Assembly: GCF_036826855.1 (NCBI RefSeq) | Contig: NZ_CP104578.1 | Coordinates: 4,251,501-4,315,500, forward strand | DNA length: 64,000 nt | Reading direction: 5' to 3' | Source of the DNA: Streptomyces sp. SJL17-4 | Lineage (GTDB): Bacteria; Actinomycetota; Actinomycetes; Streptomycetales; Streptomycetaceae | Shown here: piece by piece, positions 53,359-62,885 of the stretch | Layout of the letters: each line of letters opens with the position of its first letter | How positions within the stretch are numbered: position 1 is the first letter of the stretch | Translations under genes and position numbers: made by a program | Notes under the pieces: model-generated | The model's input: the letters and a program-made list of their open reading frames with translations, nothing else | Database searches by the model: none | Told to the model about the DNA's origin: nothing

Positions 53359-55071
53359 CTACAGCGGCGCCTCCCACACCACCGTCGTCCCGCCGCCGTC
53401 CTCCCCGATGCCCGGCCCGCACCAGCTCGCGCCGCCCAGCGACTCGGCCCGGCGCGCCAGGTTGCGCAGGCCGCTGCGCCGCCCGCCCGCCGGGATGCCG
53501 ATGCCGTCGTCGGCGACTTCGAGCCGTACCCCGGAGGAGCCGTCGGGCAGGGTGACGCCCGCGTCGACGACCACCTCGATCCGGCTCGCCTCCGCGTGCC
53601 GGAAGGCGTTGGACAGCGCCTCGCGGAGGGCGGCGATGAGGTTCTTGCCGGTGAGCTCGCCGACCGTGGCGTCGATCGCGCCGAGGAAGCGGTGCGCGGG
53701 TTTGAAGCCGAGCGGTACGGCCGCCATGTTGATCTCCCGCAGGACGCGGGTCCGCAGCCCCGACGGGGCCTCGGCGGGACCCTGCTGGAGCGCGAAGATC
53801 GCCGTACGGATCTCCTGGATGGTCACGTCCAGCTCGTCCACGGCCTTGCCGACGCCCTCGCGCACGGCCGGCACGATCGACCGGCGCTGGGCGCTCTCCA
53901 GCATCATGCCGGTGGCGAACAGCCGCTGGATGACGAGATCGTGCAGGTCACGCGCGATCCGGTCGCGGTCCTCGTACACGGCGAGGCGCTCCCGGTCCCG
54001 CTGTGCGTCGGCCATCATCAGGGCCAGCGCCGCCTGCGAGGCGAACTGGGTGGCGAGCGTCCGCTCCGTCTCGGTGAACTGCCGCCCGCCCCGCACCCGG
54101 GGCGTGGCGAGCGCGCCGAGCACCCGCCCGCCGCTCTGCAGCGGCAGCATCATGCTGGGGCCGTACGGGGAGGTCAGCCGGCTGACCATGCGCGGGTCCG
54201 TCGAGGCGTCCGCCACGAAGACCGCCTCGCCCTCCAGGAGCCGCCGCACCACGGCGCTCTCCGGCGGGATCACCACGCCCAGCGACTTCGTGGACCGGGG
54301 GGAGGAGACGGCGACGATCTCCAGGCCGCCGTCCTCGGCGGGCAGCATCACGATCCCCGCGTCGGCGTCGGCGAGGCGGCGGGCCTGCTCGGCGACGACC
54401 GTGAGGGCGTCGTCCGCGTCTCCGCCGGAGAGCAGCGCGGTGGTGACGGCGACGGAGCCGTCGATCCACCGTTCGCGCTGGCGGGCGGCCTCGTACAGGC
54501 GGGCGTTGCCGATGGCGATGCCCGCCTCGGTGGCGAGCACCCGGACCATGTGGACGTCGTAGTCGTTGAACTCGCCGCCGCCGTGCTTCTCCGCGAGGTA
54601 CAGATTGCCGAAGATCTCGCCCTGGACCCTGATGGGAACACCGAGGAAGGTCCGCATCGGCGGATGTCCGGGAGGGAAGCCGGCCGCGCGCGGATCGGCG
54701 GAGAGGTCGGCGAGGCGGATCGTCTGGGGGTCACGGATGAGCGCGCCGAGCAGCCCGGCGTGCCCGTCGGGGCGGTGCCCGATCCGGTGGGCCACCTCCT
54801 CACCGACGCCGAAGGTGACGAAGTCGGACAGACCCTTGCCCTCTTCGTCGACGACGCCGATGGCGGCGTAGCGGGCGTCGGCGAGCTCGGCGGCGGTCTC
54901 GCAGATGCGGTCGAGGGTGGAGTGGAGTTCGAGCCCGGTACCCACCGAGCGCATGGCTTCCAGGAGCTGTGGCACGCGGGCGGTGAGCTCCGTGGACAGC
55001 CCCTGGAGGCTGCGGGTGGCCTGGGTGGCGGCTTCCAGGGGGTCCGAGGCGTCGGACGCTGCGGCGGTCAT
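53359..55071 (-). CDS. Double-GAF sensor histidine kinase (DevS/DosS-like), no adjacent regulator
   Basis: A 570-residue cytosolic kinase: GAF-A (about 45-185), GAF-B (about 205-350), dimerisation/phosphoacceptor DRIARDLHDLVIQ with H377, and HATPase_c (about 470-570, ALREALSNAFRHAEAS N-box; VADDGIGIP G1 box). GAF-A carries GHPPMRTFLGVP and GNLYLAEK: H136 and Y158 are 22 residues apart, the same spacing as I recall for the heme ligand His149 and distal Tyr171 of M. tuberculosis DosS. This points to possible heme/oxygen sensing next to cytochrome bd, but the motif also occurs in non-heme GAF domains. No response regulator is adjacent. Confidence 0.9.
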   Translation of the reverse strand: MTAAASDASDPLEAATQATRSLQGLSTELTARVPQLLEAMRSVGTGLELHSTLDRICETAAELADARYAAIGVVDEEGKGLSDFVTFGVGEEVAHRIGHRPDGHAGLLGALIRDPQTIRLADLSADPRAAGFPPGHPPMRTFLGVPIRVQGEIFGNLYLAEKHGGGEFNDYDVHMVRVLATEAGIAIGNARLYEAARQRERWIDGSVAVTTALLSGGDADDALTVVAEQARRLADADAGIVMLPAEDGGLEIVAVSSPRSTKSLGVVIPPESAVVRRLLEGEAVFVADASTDPRMVSRLTSPYGPSMMLPLQSGGRVLGALATPRVRGGRQFTETERTLATQFASQAALALMMADAQRDRERLAVYEDRDRIARDLHDLVIQRLFATGMMLESAQRRSIVPAVREGVGKAVDELDVTIQEIRTAIFALQQGPAEAPSGLRTRVLREINMAAVPLGFKPAHRFLGAIDATVGELTGKNLIAALREALSNAFRHAEASRIEVVVDAGVTLPDGSSGVRLEVADDGIGIPAGGRRSGLRNLARRAESLGGASWCGPGIGEDGGGTTVVWEAPL

Positions 55072-55119
55072 GGACTTGAGCCTAGTAAGTCCTATTTGGC
55101 GAGAAAAGTCAGCCGGTGC

Positions 55120-58100
55120 CTACGGTCGCGGCCCGAGGTGCTCCCGGTCGCTCCCGGTCTCTGTCCCCGCGCCCGCCGCCGCGCCCGCTCCCGCACCCGC
55201 GCCCGCACCTGCGACCACGCCGACGGCCAGTAGATCGGTCTCCCGCTCCTGTTCCAGCATCCGGCGCAGCGGTCCGTCCGCCTCGGCGAGCTCGGCGTAC
55301 GGGCCGCGCTGCACGGTCCTGCCCTCGTCCAGGACGAGCACCTCGTCGACCGCGTCGAGTCCGTGCAGCCGGTGGGTGATGAGGACGGTCGTCCGGCCCT
55401 CGGTGGCCCGGAGCAGATCGTCGGTGAGCGCGTCGGCGGTGGCCAGGTCCAGGTGCTCGGCCGGCTCGTCGAGGACGAGGACGGGGAAGTCGGCGAGCAG
55501 GGCGCGGGCGAGCGCCAGGCGCTGCCGCTGACCGCCGGACAGCCGGGATCCGTGCTCGCCCACGAGCGTGTCGAGCCCCTCCGGGAGTCGGTCGACCCAG
55601 TCGAGCAGCCGGGCGCGGCGCAGTGCCTCGCGCAGTTCCTCGTCGCTCGCCCCGGTACGGGCGAGCCGCAGGTTCTCGCGGACGGAGCTGTCGAAGAGGT
55701 GGGCGTCCTGGGCGCAGAGGCCGACGAGCCGCCGCACGGCGTCGCCGTCGAGCTCCCAGGCGGGCACCCCGCCGAGCCGGTACATGCCCTGCTCCACGTC
55801 CAGGAACCGCAGCAGCACCTGGGCGAGCGTGGTCTTCCCGGAGCCCGAGGCACCGACGACGGCGACCCTGCGTCCGGCCTCCAGGGTGAGCCGGAAGTCG
55901 GCGAGCGCCTCCCGGTCCTGCCCGGCGTGCCGGGCGGAGAGCCCGGACAGTTCCAGCGGGAACGCGTTCGCCGGGGGAGTCGCGGGCCGGGCCGGCTCGT
56001 GTACGGGGACGGGGGAGTCGAGCACCTCGAAGACCCGCTCGGCACTGTGCTTGACGCGCTGCCGGTATTGGACGGCGAGCGGCAGCCCGGTGACGGCCTC
56101 GAAGGCGGCGAGCGGCGTGAGGACGACCACGGCGAGGGCCACCCCGGCGAGCCGCCCGTCCACCACGGCCTGGACGCCGACGACCGCGGCGGCCGCGACC
56201 GTCAGGCCGCAGACCAGGGCGGAGAGTCCGGCGCCGAGTGCGGCGGCCGCGGCCTGCCGGGAGGCGATGCCGGTGAGGGTGCGGTCGGCGGTCCGCGTCC
56301 GTTCGATCCGGTCCCGCAGGGCGCCGGCCACGGTCAGTTCGGCGCAGCCGCGGAGCAGATCGGCCACGGCGGTCGCCAGGGCGCCGCGCGCGGGGGCGAG
56401 CCGCCGTTCGGCACGGCGGGCGAGGGCGCCGCTGACCGCCGGCACGAGGACACCCGCGACGAGCAGGCCCACGGCGAGGACGGCACCGGCCTCGGGCAGC
56501 AGCCAGGCGGTGAACCCCGCGGAGGCGACCCCCACGACGAGCGCGGCGCCCGCCGGGAGCAGCCAGCGGAGCCAGTAGTCCTGGAGCGCGTCGACGTCCT
56601 GGACGAGCCGGGAGAGCAGATCCCCGCGGCGCGTGCGGCGCAGCCCGGCGGGCGCGATCCGCTCCAGACGCCGGTAGACGGAGACCCTGAGTTCGGCGAG
56701 CATCCGGAGGACGGCGTCGTGCGAGACGAGCCGCTCGGCGTACCGGAAGACGGCCCGCCCGATGCCGAACGCGCGCGTGGCGGTGACGGCCACCATCAGA
56801 TAGAGCACGGGCGGCTGTTCGGAGGCACGCGAGATGAGCCACCCGGACACGGCCATGAGCCCCACGGCGGATCCGAGCGCCAGGCTCCCGAGGAGCAGAG
56901 CGAGCCCCATCCGCCCCTTGAGCTCCCCAGCCATGCCCCGGACACGCGTGAGAACCGACCCCCCGGTGGTGGGCACCTGTTCCGCCTGGGGCGGTGGGTA
57001 CATCCCCGCACCGGCGTCGGAGCCGACGCCCTCGTCGCCCTGGACGGCTGCCCCTGGCACCTCCGCCATGTCGGCGCCCGCACCGATCGCGACACCTCCA
57101 GGCGCGGCGCCGCCGACCGTCACCACCCGGTCCGCCACCGCAAGCAGCGCGGGCCGATGGGCCACCAACAGCACCGTCCGCCCGGCCGCCAGCCGGCGCA
57201 CCGCGTCGACGACCCCCGCCTCCGTCTCGCCGTCCAGCGCCGCCGTCGGCTCGTCGAGCAGCAGCACCGGCCGGTCGGCGAGGAATCCCCGCGCCAGCGC
57301 GAGCCGCTGCCGCTGCCCCGCCGACAGTCCGGCCCCGTCCTCGCCGAGCGAGGTGTCGAGCCCCTGCGGCAGCCCCGAGACGAACCCGTCCGCCCCGGCG
57401 TCCCGCAGGGCCTCGCGTACGGCCTCGTCCGAGGCGTCCGGGCGGGCGAGCCGGACGTTCTCGGCGATCGTCCCCGCGAAGAGGTACGGCCGCTGCGGCA
57501 CCCAGGCGATCCGCGACCGCCAGGCCTCCGGGTCCAGCGAGGCGAGCGGCTCGCCCCCGACCCGTACGGAACCGCCCTCCTCCGGGACGGCGAACCCGAG
57601 GACGACATCGAGCAGCGTCGACTTACCGGCCCCGCTCGGCCCGACCAGGGCCACCGTCTCCCCGGGCTCGACCGTCAAGGACAGCGCGTCCAGCGAGGGC
57701 TCGGTGCGCCCGGAATGACGTACGGTCACGCCCTCCAGCTCCAGCCGTACGGAGTCCGGGGCCGGGTTCGCGCCCCCGTCCCGTACCGGCTCCTCCAGGA
57801 CGTCGAAGATCTCCTCGGCCGCCGCGAGCCCCTCCGCCGCCGCGTGGAACTGCGCGCCGACCTGCCGCAGCGGCAGATACGCCTCGGGCGCCAGGATCAG
57901 GATGACGAGACCGGTGTACAGATCGAGTTCGCCGTGGACGAGCCGCATGCCGATGGTCACGGCGACGAGCGCGACCGAGAGGGTCGCGAGGAGTTCCAGC
58001 GCGAAGGAGGAGAGGAAGGCGATCCGCAGCGTGCGCATGGTCGCCCGGCGGTACTCCGAGGTGATCGCGCGGATCGACTCGGCCTGGGCCTTCGCGCGGC

Positions 58101-58749
58101 CGAAGATCTTGAGGGTGGGAAGCCCTGCCACCACGTCCAGGAAGTGCCCGGAGAGCCGGGAGAGCAGCTTCCACTGCCGGTCCATCCGGGCCTGGGTGTA
58201 CCAGCCGATGAGGATCATGAAGACCGGGATGAGCGGCAGGGTGACGACGATGATCGCCGCCGAGACCCAGTCCTCGGTGACGATCCGGGCCAGCACGGCC
58301 ACGGGCACGACGATCGCGAGCCCGAGCTGGGGCAGATAGCGGGCGAAGTAGTCGTCGAGGGCGTCCACACCGCGCGTGGCGAGGGCGATCAGCGAGCCGG
58401 CCTTCTGGCCGCTCAGCCAGCCCGGCCCGAGCGTGGCCGCACGGACGAGAAGCCGGCCGCGGAGTTCGGACTTGACCGCCGCGCTCGCCCGGTGGGCGGC
58501 GAGCTCGGTCAGCCAGGAGACCAGCCCCCGTGCCGCCGCGATGCCCGCGAGCAGCAGCAGGGGGGTGGTCAGGGCGGAAACCGACTGGCCCTTCTGGAAG
58601 GACCCCACCACGATCTCGGCGATGAGCATCGCCTGGGCGATGACCAGCGCCGCCCCGACAAGGCCGAGGGTGACCACCGCGATCAGGAAGACACGGGTGG
58701 CCCTGGCGTACCGGAGCAGGCGCGGATCGATCGGTTTCACGTGAAACAT
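55120..58749 (-). CDS. cydDC: Fused CydD-CydC thiol ABC exporter
   Basis: A 1209-residue single polypeptide joining both halves of the glutathione/cysteine exporter needed for cytochrome bd assembly. The CydD half (1-560) has Walker A VGPSGAGKSTLLDVVLG and signature LSAGQRQRLALARGFLADRP. The CydC half (about 625-1209) has VGASGSGKTTLAQVLLRF and LSGGQRQRLALARALLADFP. Fusion is common in actinobacteria. The gene begins MFHVKPIDPRLLRYARATR at ATG 58749: a parS site overlaps the first codons, so FHVK is dictated by ParB recognition. Last gene of the cyd operon, 20 bp after cydB. Confidence 0.95.
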   Translation of the reverse strand: MFHVKPIDPRLLRYARATRVFLIAVVTLGLVGAALVIAQAMLIAEIVVGSFQKGQSVSALTTPLLLLAGIAAARGLVSWLTELAAHRASAAVKSELRGRLLVRAATLGPGWLSGQKAGSLIALATRGVDALDDYFARYLPQLGLAIVVPVAVLARIVTEDWVSAAIIVVTLPLIPVFMILIGWYTQARMDRQWKLLSRLSGHFLDVVAGLPTLKIFGRAKAQAESIRAITSEYRRATMRTLRIAFLSSFALELLATLSVALVAVTIGMRLVHGELDLYTGLVILILAPEAYLPLRQVGAQFHAAAEGLAAAEEIFDVLEEPVRDGGANPAPDSVRLELEGVTVRHSGRTEPSLDALSLTVEPGETVALVGPSGAGKSTLLDVVLGFAVPEEGGSVRVGGEPLASLDPEAWRSRIAWVPQRPYLFAGTIAENVRLARPDASDEAVREALRDAGADGFVSGLPQGLDTSLGEDGAGLSAGQRQRLALARGFLADRPVLLLDEPTAALDGETEAGVVDAVRRLAAGRTVLLVAHRPALLAVADRVVTVGGAAPGGVAIGAGADMAEVPGAAVQGDEGVGSDAGAGMYPPPQAEQVPTTGGSVLTRVRGMAGELKGRMGLALLLGSLALGSAVGLMAVSGWLISRASEQPPVLYLMVAVTATRAFGIGRAVFRYAERLVSHDAVLRMLAELRVSVYRRLERIAPAGLRRTRRGDLLSRLVQDVDALQDYWLRWLLPAGAALVVGVASAGFTAWLLPEAGAVLAVGLLVAGVLVPAVSGALARRAERRLAPARGALATAVADLLRGCAELTVAGALRDRIERTRTADRTLTGIASRQAAAAALGAGLSALVCGLTVAAAAVVGVQAVVDGRLAGVALAVVVLTPLAAFEAVTGLPLAVQYRQRVKHSAERVFEVLDSPVPVHEPARPATPPANAFPLELSGLSARHAGQDREALADFRLTLEAGRRVAVVGASGSGKTTLAQVLLRFLDVEQGMYRLGGVPAWELDGDAVRRLVGLCAQDAHLFDSSVRENLRLARTGASDEELREALRRARLLDWVDRLPEGLDTLVGEHGSRLSGGQRQRLALARALLADFPVLVLDEPAEHLDLATADALTDDLLRATEGRTTVLITHRLHGLDAVDEVLVLDEGRTVQRGPYAELAEADGPLRRMLEQERETDLLAVGVVAGAGAGAGAGAAAGAGTETGSDREHLGPRP
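58734..58747. promoter_or_regulatory. parS (ParB-binding centromere-like site)
   Basis: gtttcacgtgaaac is a perfect 14-bp palindrome identical to the Streptomyces/Bacillus parS core. It sits inside the first codons of cydDC and fixes residues FHVK. ParB bound here would load onto the chromosome near oriC. Confidence 0.92.
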
Positions 58750-58768
58750 GCTCCCTGGAAAGGGCCGG

Positions 58769-59770
58769 CTAGTGGGACTCGGCGAGGTGCTGCGTACCGA
58801 TCCGCTTGCGGAACACCCAGTAGGTCCAGCTCTGGTAGAGCAGCACCAGCGGGGTCGCGATCGCCGCGCACCACGTCATGATCTTGAGCGTGTACGGGCT
58901 CGACGACGCGTTCGTCACGGTAAGGCTCCACTCCGGGTTGAGTGAAGACGGCATGACGTCCGGAAAGAGCGCGAGGAAGAGCATCGCCACGGCGGCGGTG
59001 ATGGTGACGCCCGAGAGCGCGAACGACCATCCTTCGCGCCCCACCTTGATCGCGCCGATCGCCCCGACCAGGGCCACCACGGCGATCAGCATCGCCGCGA
59101 GGCTCCAGCTGTCCCCGGTGTCGATCTGGGTCCAGCTCAGGAAGCCGAGTGCGACCAGCGCCGTGACCAGGCCCAGCTTGAGCGCGAGCGCCCGTGCCCG
59201 GGTCCGGATGTCGCCGACGGTCTTGAGCGAGACGAAGACCGCGCCGTGGAAGGTGAAGAGCGTCAGCGTGACCAGGCCGCCGAGGAGCGCGTACGGGTTG
59301 AGCAGCTCCCAGAAGCTCCCGACGAACTCCATGTTCGCGTCGATCTTCACGCCCCGGACGATGTTGCCGAAGGCCACACCCCAGAGGAACGCGGGGATCA
59401 GCGAGGTCCAGAAGATGGCCTGCTCCCAGTTGCGCTGCCAGTTCTCCTCGGGCCGCTTCACCCGATACTCGAAGGCGACACCGCGGATGATCAGGCAGAC
59501 CAGGATGATCAGCAGGGGCAGGTAGAAGCCGGAGAAGAGCGTCGCGTACCACTCGGGGAACGCGGCGAAGGTCGCGCCTCCCGCGGTGAGCAGCCACACC
59601 TCGTTGCCGTCCCAGACGGGTCCGATGGTGTTGATGAGGACGCGCTTCTCGGGCCGGCCGCGGGCGAGCAGCTTGGTGAGGATCCCGACCCCGAAGTCGA
59701 AGCCCTCGAGGAAGAAGTAGCCGATCCAGAGGACGGCGATGAGTACGAACCAGACGTCGTGGAGTTCCAT
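58769..59770 (-). CDS. cydB: Cytochrome bd ubiquinol oxidase subunit II
   Basis: A 333-residue membrane subunit with about nine helices (VWFVLIAVLWIGYFFLEGFD opening; LPLLIILVCLIIRGVAFEYR; LLNPYALLGGLVTLTLFTFH). It pairs with CydA to form the high-affinity terminal oxidase, active under microaerobic conditions and nitric oxide or sulfide stress. It starts at ATG 59770, 18 bp after the cydA stop, and cydDC follows. Confidence 0.96.
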   Translation of the reverse strand: MELHDVWFVLIAVLWIGYFFLEGFDFGVGILTKLLARGRPEKRVLINTIGPVWDGNEVWLLTAGGATFAAFPEWYATLFSGFYLPLLIILVCLIIRGVAFEYRVKRPEENWQRNWEQAIFWTSLIPAFLWGVAFGNIVRGVKIDANMEFVGSFWELLNPYALLGGLVTLTLFTFHGAVFVSLKTVGDIRTRARALALKLGLVTALVALGFLSWTQIDTGDSWSLAAMLIAVVALVGAIGAIKVGREGWSFALSGVTITAAVAMLFLALFPDVMPSSLNPEWSLTVTNASSSPYTLKIMTWCAAIATPLVLLYQSWTYWVFRKRIGTQHLAESH

Positions 59771-59788
59771 GCCTCGATCTCCTGAGCC

Positions 59789-61297
59789 TCAGTACGAGAA
59801 GGCCATGGGGCGGTCGGGGTCACGAGAGTCCCCGCCGATCTTGGTGGGCGGGTTGAGGTCGTCCTCGGTGAGCTCCGGCGGGCCGGCCTTGATGTACTTC
59901 ACGAGGAGCTTGACCTCGATCACGGCGAGGACGGCGTAGAGCGCGGTGAAGACGATCATCGAGGTGAGCACCTCGCCCGTGGTGGTGCCGGGGGAGACCG
60001 CGTCCCGGGTACGCAGCACGCCGTAGACGACCCAGGGCTGGCGGCCCATCTCGGTGAAGATCCAGCCCCAGGAGTTGGCGATCAGGGGGAACGCCATGGT
60101 CCAGAGGGCGACGATCCAGTACCACTTGCCCAGGCGGGGGCTGAGCGCCTTCCGCTTGAACAGGACCAGGTTCGGCACTTCGTCCTCACCGGTCCGCAGC
60201 CCCGGTGCCAGCATGAACTTCTTGCGGGTCAGCCAGAGGCCGATCATGCCGATGGTCAGCGAGGCCATGCCGAAGCCGATCATCCAGCGGAAGCCCCAGT
60301 AGGCGACCGGGATGTTGGGCCGGTAGTCGCCGGGGCCGAACTTCTCCTGCTCGGCCTTGTTGATGTCGTTGATGCCCGGGACGTACGAGGTGAAGTCGTC
60401 GTTCGCCAGGAACGACAGCAGGCCCGGGATCTCTATGGCCACCTTGTTGTGGCCCTTGTCGACATCGCCGTACGCGAAGATCGAGAACGGAGCGGGCGCC
60501 TCGCCGTCCCAGAGCGCCTCGGCGGCGGCCATCTTCATGGGCTGCTGCTTGAACATGACCTTGCCGAGCAGGTCACCGCTGACGGCGGTGCCGAGACCGG
60601 CGATGATCAGGGTGATCAGGCCGAGCCGCAGCGAGGTCCGCATGACCGGGATGTGCTTCTTGCGCGCCAGGTGGAAGGCGGAGATGCCGACCATGAACGC
60701 GCCGCCGACCAGGAAGGCCGCCGTCATGGTGTGGAAGAACTGGGTGAGGGCGGTGTTCTGGGTGAGCACGTGCCAGAAGTCGGTGAGCTCGGCCCGGCCG
60801 CGCTCCTCGTTGATCCGGTAACCCACCGGGTGCTGCATCCAGGAGTTGGCCGCGAGGATGAAGTACGCGGAGAGGATCGTGCCGATCGACACCATCCAGA
60901 TGCAGGCGAGGTGGATCCGCTGGGGGAGCTTGTCCCAGCCGAAGATCCACAGACCGATGAAGGTCGACTCGAAGAAGAAGGCGATCAGCGCCTCGAAGGC
61001 GAGTGGCGCACCGAAGATGTCACCGACGAAGCGCGAGTAGTCGGACCAGTTCATGCCGAACTGGAACTCCTGCACGATGCCGGTGACGACACCCATGGCG
61101 ATGTTGATCAGGAAGAGCTTCCCCCAGAACTTCGTCGCCCTGAGGTACTTCTCGTTCTCCGTCCGGACCCATGCGGTCTGGAGACCCGCGGTGAGAGCGG
61201 CGAGGGAGATCGTCAGAGGGACGAAGAGGAAGTGGTAGACGGTGGTGATGCCGAACTGCCAGCGCGCCAAGGTCTCTGGCGCCAGAGCGAGGTCCAC
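59789..61297 (-). CDS. cydA: Cytochrome bd ubiquinol oxidase subunit I
   Basis: A 502-residue heme b558/b595/d-binding subunit. The N-terminal His ligand (VYHFLFVPLTISLAAL, H22), the IAFFFESTFIGLWIFGW helix, and GYRINEERGRAELTDFWHVL of the Q-loop are visible; the loop appears short, as in Gram-positive bd oxidases. GTG 61297 has AAGGAG 8 nt upstream. It is the first gene of the cyd operon, with a perfect Rex operator 85-100 bp upstream, so expression should rise when NADH/NAD+ is high (low oxygen). Confidence 0.97.
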   Translation of the reverse strand: MDLALAPETLARWQFGITTVYHFLFVPLTISLAALTAGLQTAWVRTENEKYLRATKFWGKLFLINIAMGVVTGIVQEFQFGMNWSDYSRFVGDIFGAPLAFEALIAFFFESTFIGLWIFGWDKLPQRIHLACIWMVSIGTILSAYFILAANSWMQHPVGYRINEERGRAELTDFWHVLTQNTALTQFFHTMTAAFLVGGAFMVGISAFHLARKKHIPVMRTSLRLGLITLIIAGLGTAVSGDLLGKVMFKQQPMKMAAAEALWDGEAPAPFSIFAYGDVDKGHNKVAIEIPGLLSFLANDDFTSYVPGINDINKAEQEKFGPGDYRPNIPVAYWGFRWMIGFGMASLTIGMIGLWLTRKKFMLAPGLRTGEDEVPNLVLFKRKALSPRLGKWYWIVALWTMAFPLIANSWGWIFTEMGRQPWVVYGVLRTRDAVSPGTTTGEVLTSMIVFTALYAVLAVIEVKLLVKYIKAGPPELTEDDLNPPTKIGGDSRDPDRPMAFSY

Positions 61298-61381
61298 GTC
61301 GTTTTCTCCTTACATCGCCGTGGTCACATCGGCAGTTTGCCCCGCTGATCCCACCCATTACGGGATGAAACAGGACACGCT

Positions 61382-61397
61382 TGTGAACGCGTTCACA
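61382..61397 (-). promoter_or_regulatory. Rex operator (ROP) upstream of cydA
   Basis: tgtgaacgcgttcaca is a perfect 16-bp palindrome matching the Rex consensus TGTGAAnnnnTTCACA. It lies 85 bp upstream of the cydA start. In S. coelicolor Rex is known to repress the cyd operon through such sites. Confidence 0.92.
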
Positions 61398-61458
61398 TTC
61401 ACAAGCATTATTGCTCATACGAAATCCGTACGTACAAGCGGGGGCCCCCTATCGAAAA

Positions 61459-61485
61459 CCCCCATGAGCGCGGCGCTCATGGGGG
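61459..61485 (-). terminator. Terminator after hisC/pat
   Basis: 11-bp stem (cccccatgagc with gctcatggggg) and 5-nt loop. On the reverse strand a gttttcg tract follows, giving one of the more classical intrinsic terminators in the window. Confidence 0.82.
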
Positions 61486-61493
61486 CTCTCAGC

Positions 61494-61517
61494 GTCGGCG
61501 TCGGCGTCGGCGTCGGC
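61494..61517. repeat. Hexanucleotide repeat (gtcggc) in hisC 3' spacer
   Basis: Four tandem gtcggc units directly after the hisC stop region and before its terminator hairpin. Confidence 0.85.
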
Positions 61518-61537
61518 GAGTGATCAGACCGAAGTGA

Positions 61538-62641
61538 TCAGACCTCCTTGCGGAAGCCCTCGGCCGTCTTCAGGAACAGGTCGTTCGCCTCGGTCTCGCC
61601 GATCGTGACGCGCACGCCCTCGCCGGCGAACGGCCGCACCATCACCCCGTGCCGCTCGCACTCCGCCGCGAAGTCCAGGGTCCGCTCGCCGAGCCGCAGC
61701 CAGACGAAGTTCGCCTGGGTGTCCGCCACGGTCCAGCCCTGCCCCACGAGCCCCGCGTGGACCCGCTCGCGCTCGGCCACCAAGGAGCCGACCCGCCCGA
61801 GCAGTTCGTCCTCGGCCCGCAGCGAGGCCACCGCCGCGTCCTGCGCCAGCTGGCTCACTCCGAACGGCACCGCCGTCTTGCGCAGCGCAGCCGCCACCGG
61901 CTCATGGGCGACGGCGAAGCCGACCCGCAGTCCCGCCAGGCCGTACGCCTTGGAGAAGGTCCGCAGCACGGCGACGTTCGGCCGGTCGCGGTAGAGCTCG
62001 ATGCCGTCCGGGATGTCGGAGTCCCGGACGAACTCGCGGTACGCCTCGTCGATCACGACCAGGACGTCGGAGGGCACTCGGTCGAGGAAGCGCTCCAGCT
62101 CGGCCCGGCGCACCGCGGTGCCCGTGGGGTTGTTGGGGTTGCAGACGAAGATCAGCCGGGTCCTGTCGGTGATCGCCGCGGCCATCGCGTCGAGGTCGTG
62201 CACCTCGCCCTCGGTCAGCGGCACCTGCACCGAGGTGGCCCCGCTGATCTGCGTGATGATCGGGTACGCCTCGAAGGAGCGCCAGGCGTAGATGACCTCG
62301 TCGCCGGGGCCGGAGGTGGCCTGCAGGAGCGACTGGGCGACGCCGACCGAGCCGGTGCCGGTGGCCAGGTGCGAGACGGGCACGCCGAAACGGTCCGCCA
62401 GTTCCTCGGTCAGCCCCGTGCAGGCCATGTCCGGGTAGCGGTTGAAGTTCGCGGCGGCGGCCAGCGTGGTCTCCATGACCCCCGGCAGCGGCGGATACGG
62501 GTTCTCGTTGGAGGACAGCTTGAAGGCCACGGGCCCGCCCGAGGCCGCCGGCCTGCCCGGCTTGTAGGTGGGGACGCCGTCCAGCTCGGCGCGCAGCTTC
62601 GGGCCCGTGCTCGTCCCGCTGGTCCCGCTGGTCTCGCTCAC
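61538..62641 (-). CDS. Histidinol-phosphate / aromatic aminotransferase (HisC/Pat family)
   Basis: A 367-residue PLP aminotransferase of fold type [35 protein letters not shown], the PLP lysine in [17 protein letters not shown] and the substrate arginine near the C-terminus (GVRVTIG). The opening [16 protein letters not shown] is typical of actinobacterial HisC2/Pat enzymes, which mainly transaminate aromatic 2-oxoacids, so phenylalanine synthesis downstream of prephenate dehydratase is a plausible role. GTG 62641 has GGAGG 7 nt upstream. No his genes are adjacent. Confidence 0.92.
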   Translation of the reverse strand: MSETSGTSGTSTGPKLRAELDGVPTYKPGRPAASGGPVAFKLSSNENPYPPLPGVMETTLAAAANFNRYPDMACTGLTEELADRFGVPVSHLATGTGSVGVAQSLLQATSGPGDEVIYAWRSFEAYPIITQISGATSVQVPLTEGEVHDLDAMAAAITDRTRLIFVCNPNNPTGTAVRRAELERFLDRVPSDVLVVIDEAYREFVRDSDIPDGIELYRDRPNVAVLRTFSKAYGLAGLRVGFAVAHEPVAAALRKTAVPFGVSQLAQDAAVASLRAEDELLGRVGSLVAERERVHAGLVGQGWTVADTQANFVWLRLGERTLDFAAECERHGVMVRPFAGEGVRVTIGETEANDLFLKTAEGFRKEV

Positions 62642-62769
62642 TCTGTGGCCTCCTCGACCGTCCGTACCGCCAATACTCCTCACCTTAAGAGGATTCCCCT
62701 CCGCTGCGAATGGGCTGTGGACAACAGGAGGGACACGCTGAGGACACGACCTCCGGGAGCGACGCCCGA

Positions 62770-62885
62770 ACCGCCCCCCGGGCACCCTCCGAGCCACCCC
62801 CGAGCCGCCCTCCCCGGGCACCCTCCGAGCAACCCTCCCCGAGCACCCTCCGAGCCGCCCCGAACCGCCCTCCGGCGCGGCCCCG
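62770..62885. repeat. Irregular proline-codon-like repeats
   Basis: Within the 510-bp gap between hisC and the LacI gene. Degenerate units such as gagcaccctccgagccgccc recur several times. A perfect DnaA-box (tgtggacaa, 62716-62724, reverse strand) lies just before them. No gene is supported in this gap. Confidence 0.6.

Noticed and set aside
55363..58881. 1172-codon plus-strand frame opposite cydDC
   Set aside because: It mirrors the codon bias of cydDC; the end (RIDRFHVKHAPWK) merely reads parS in the other strand. No ribosome site or domain is present.
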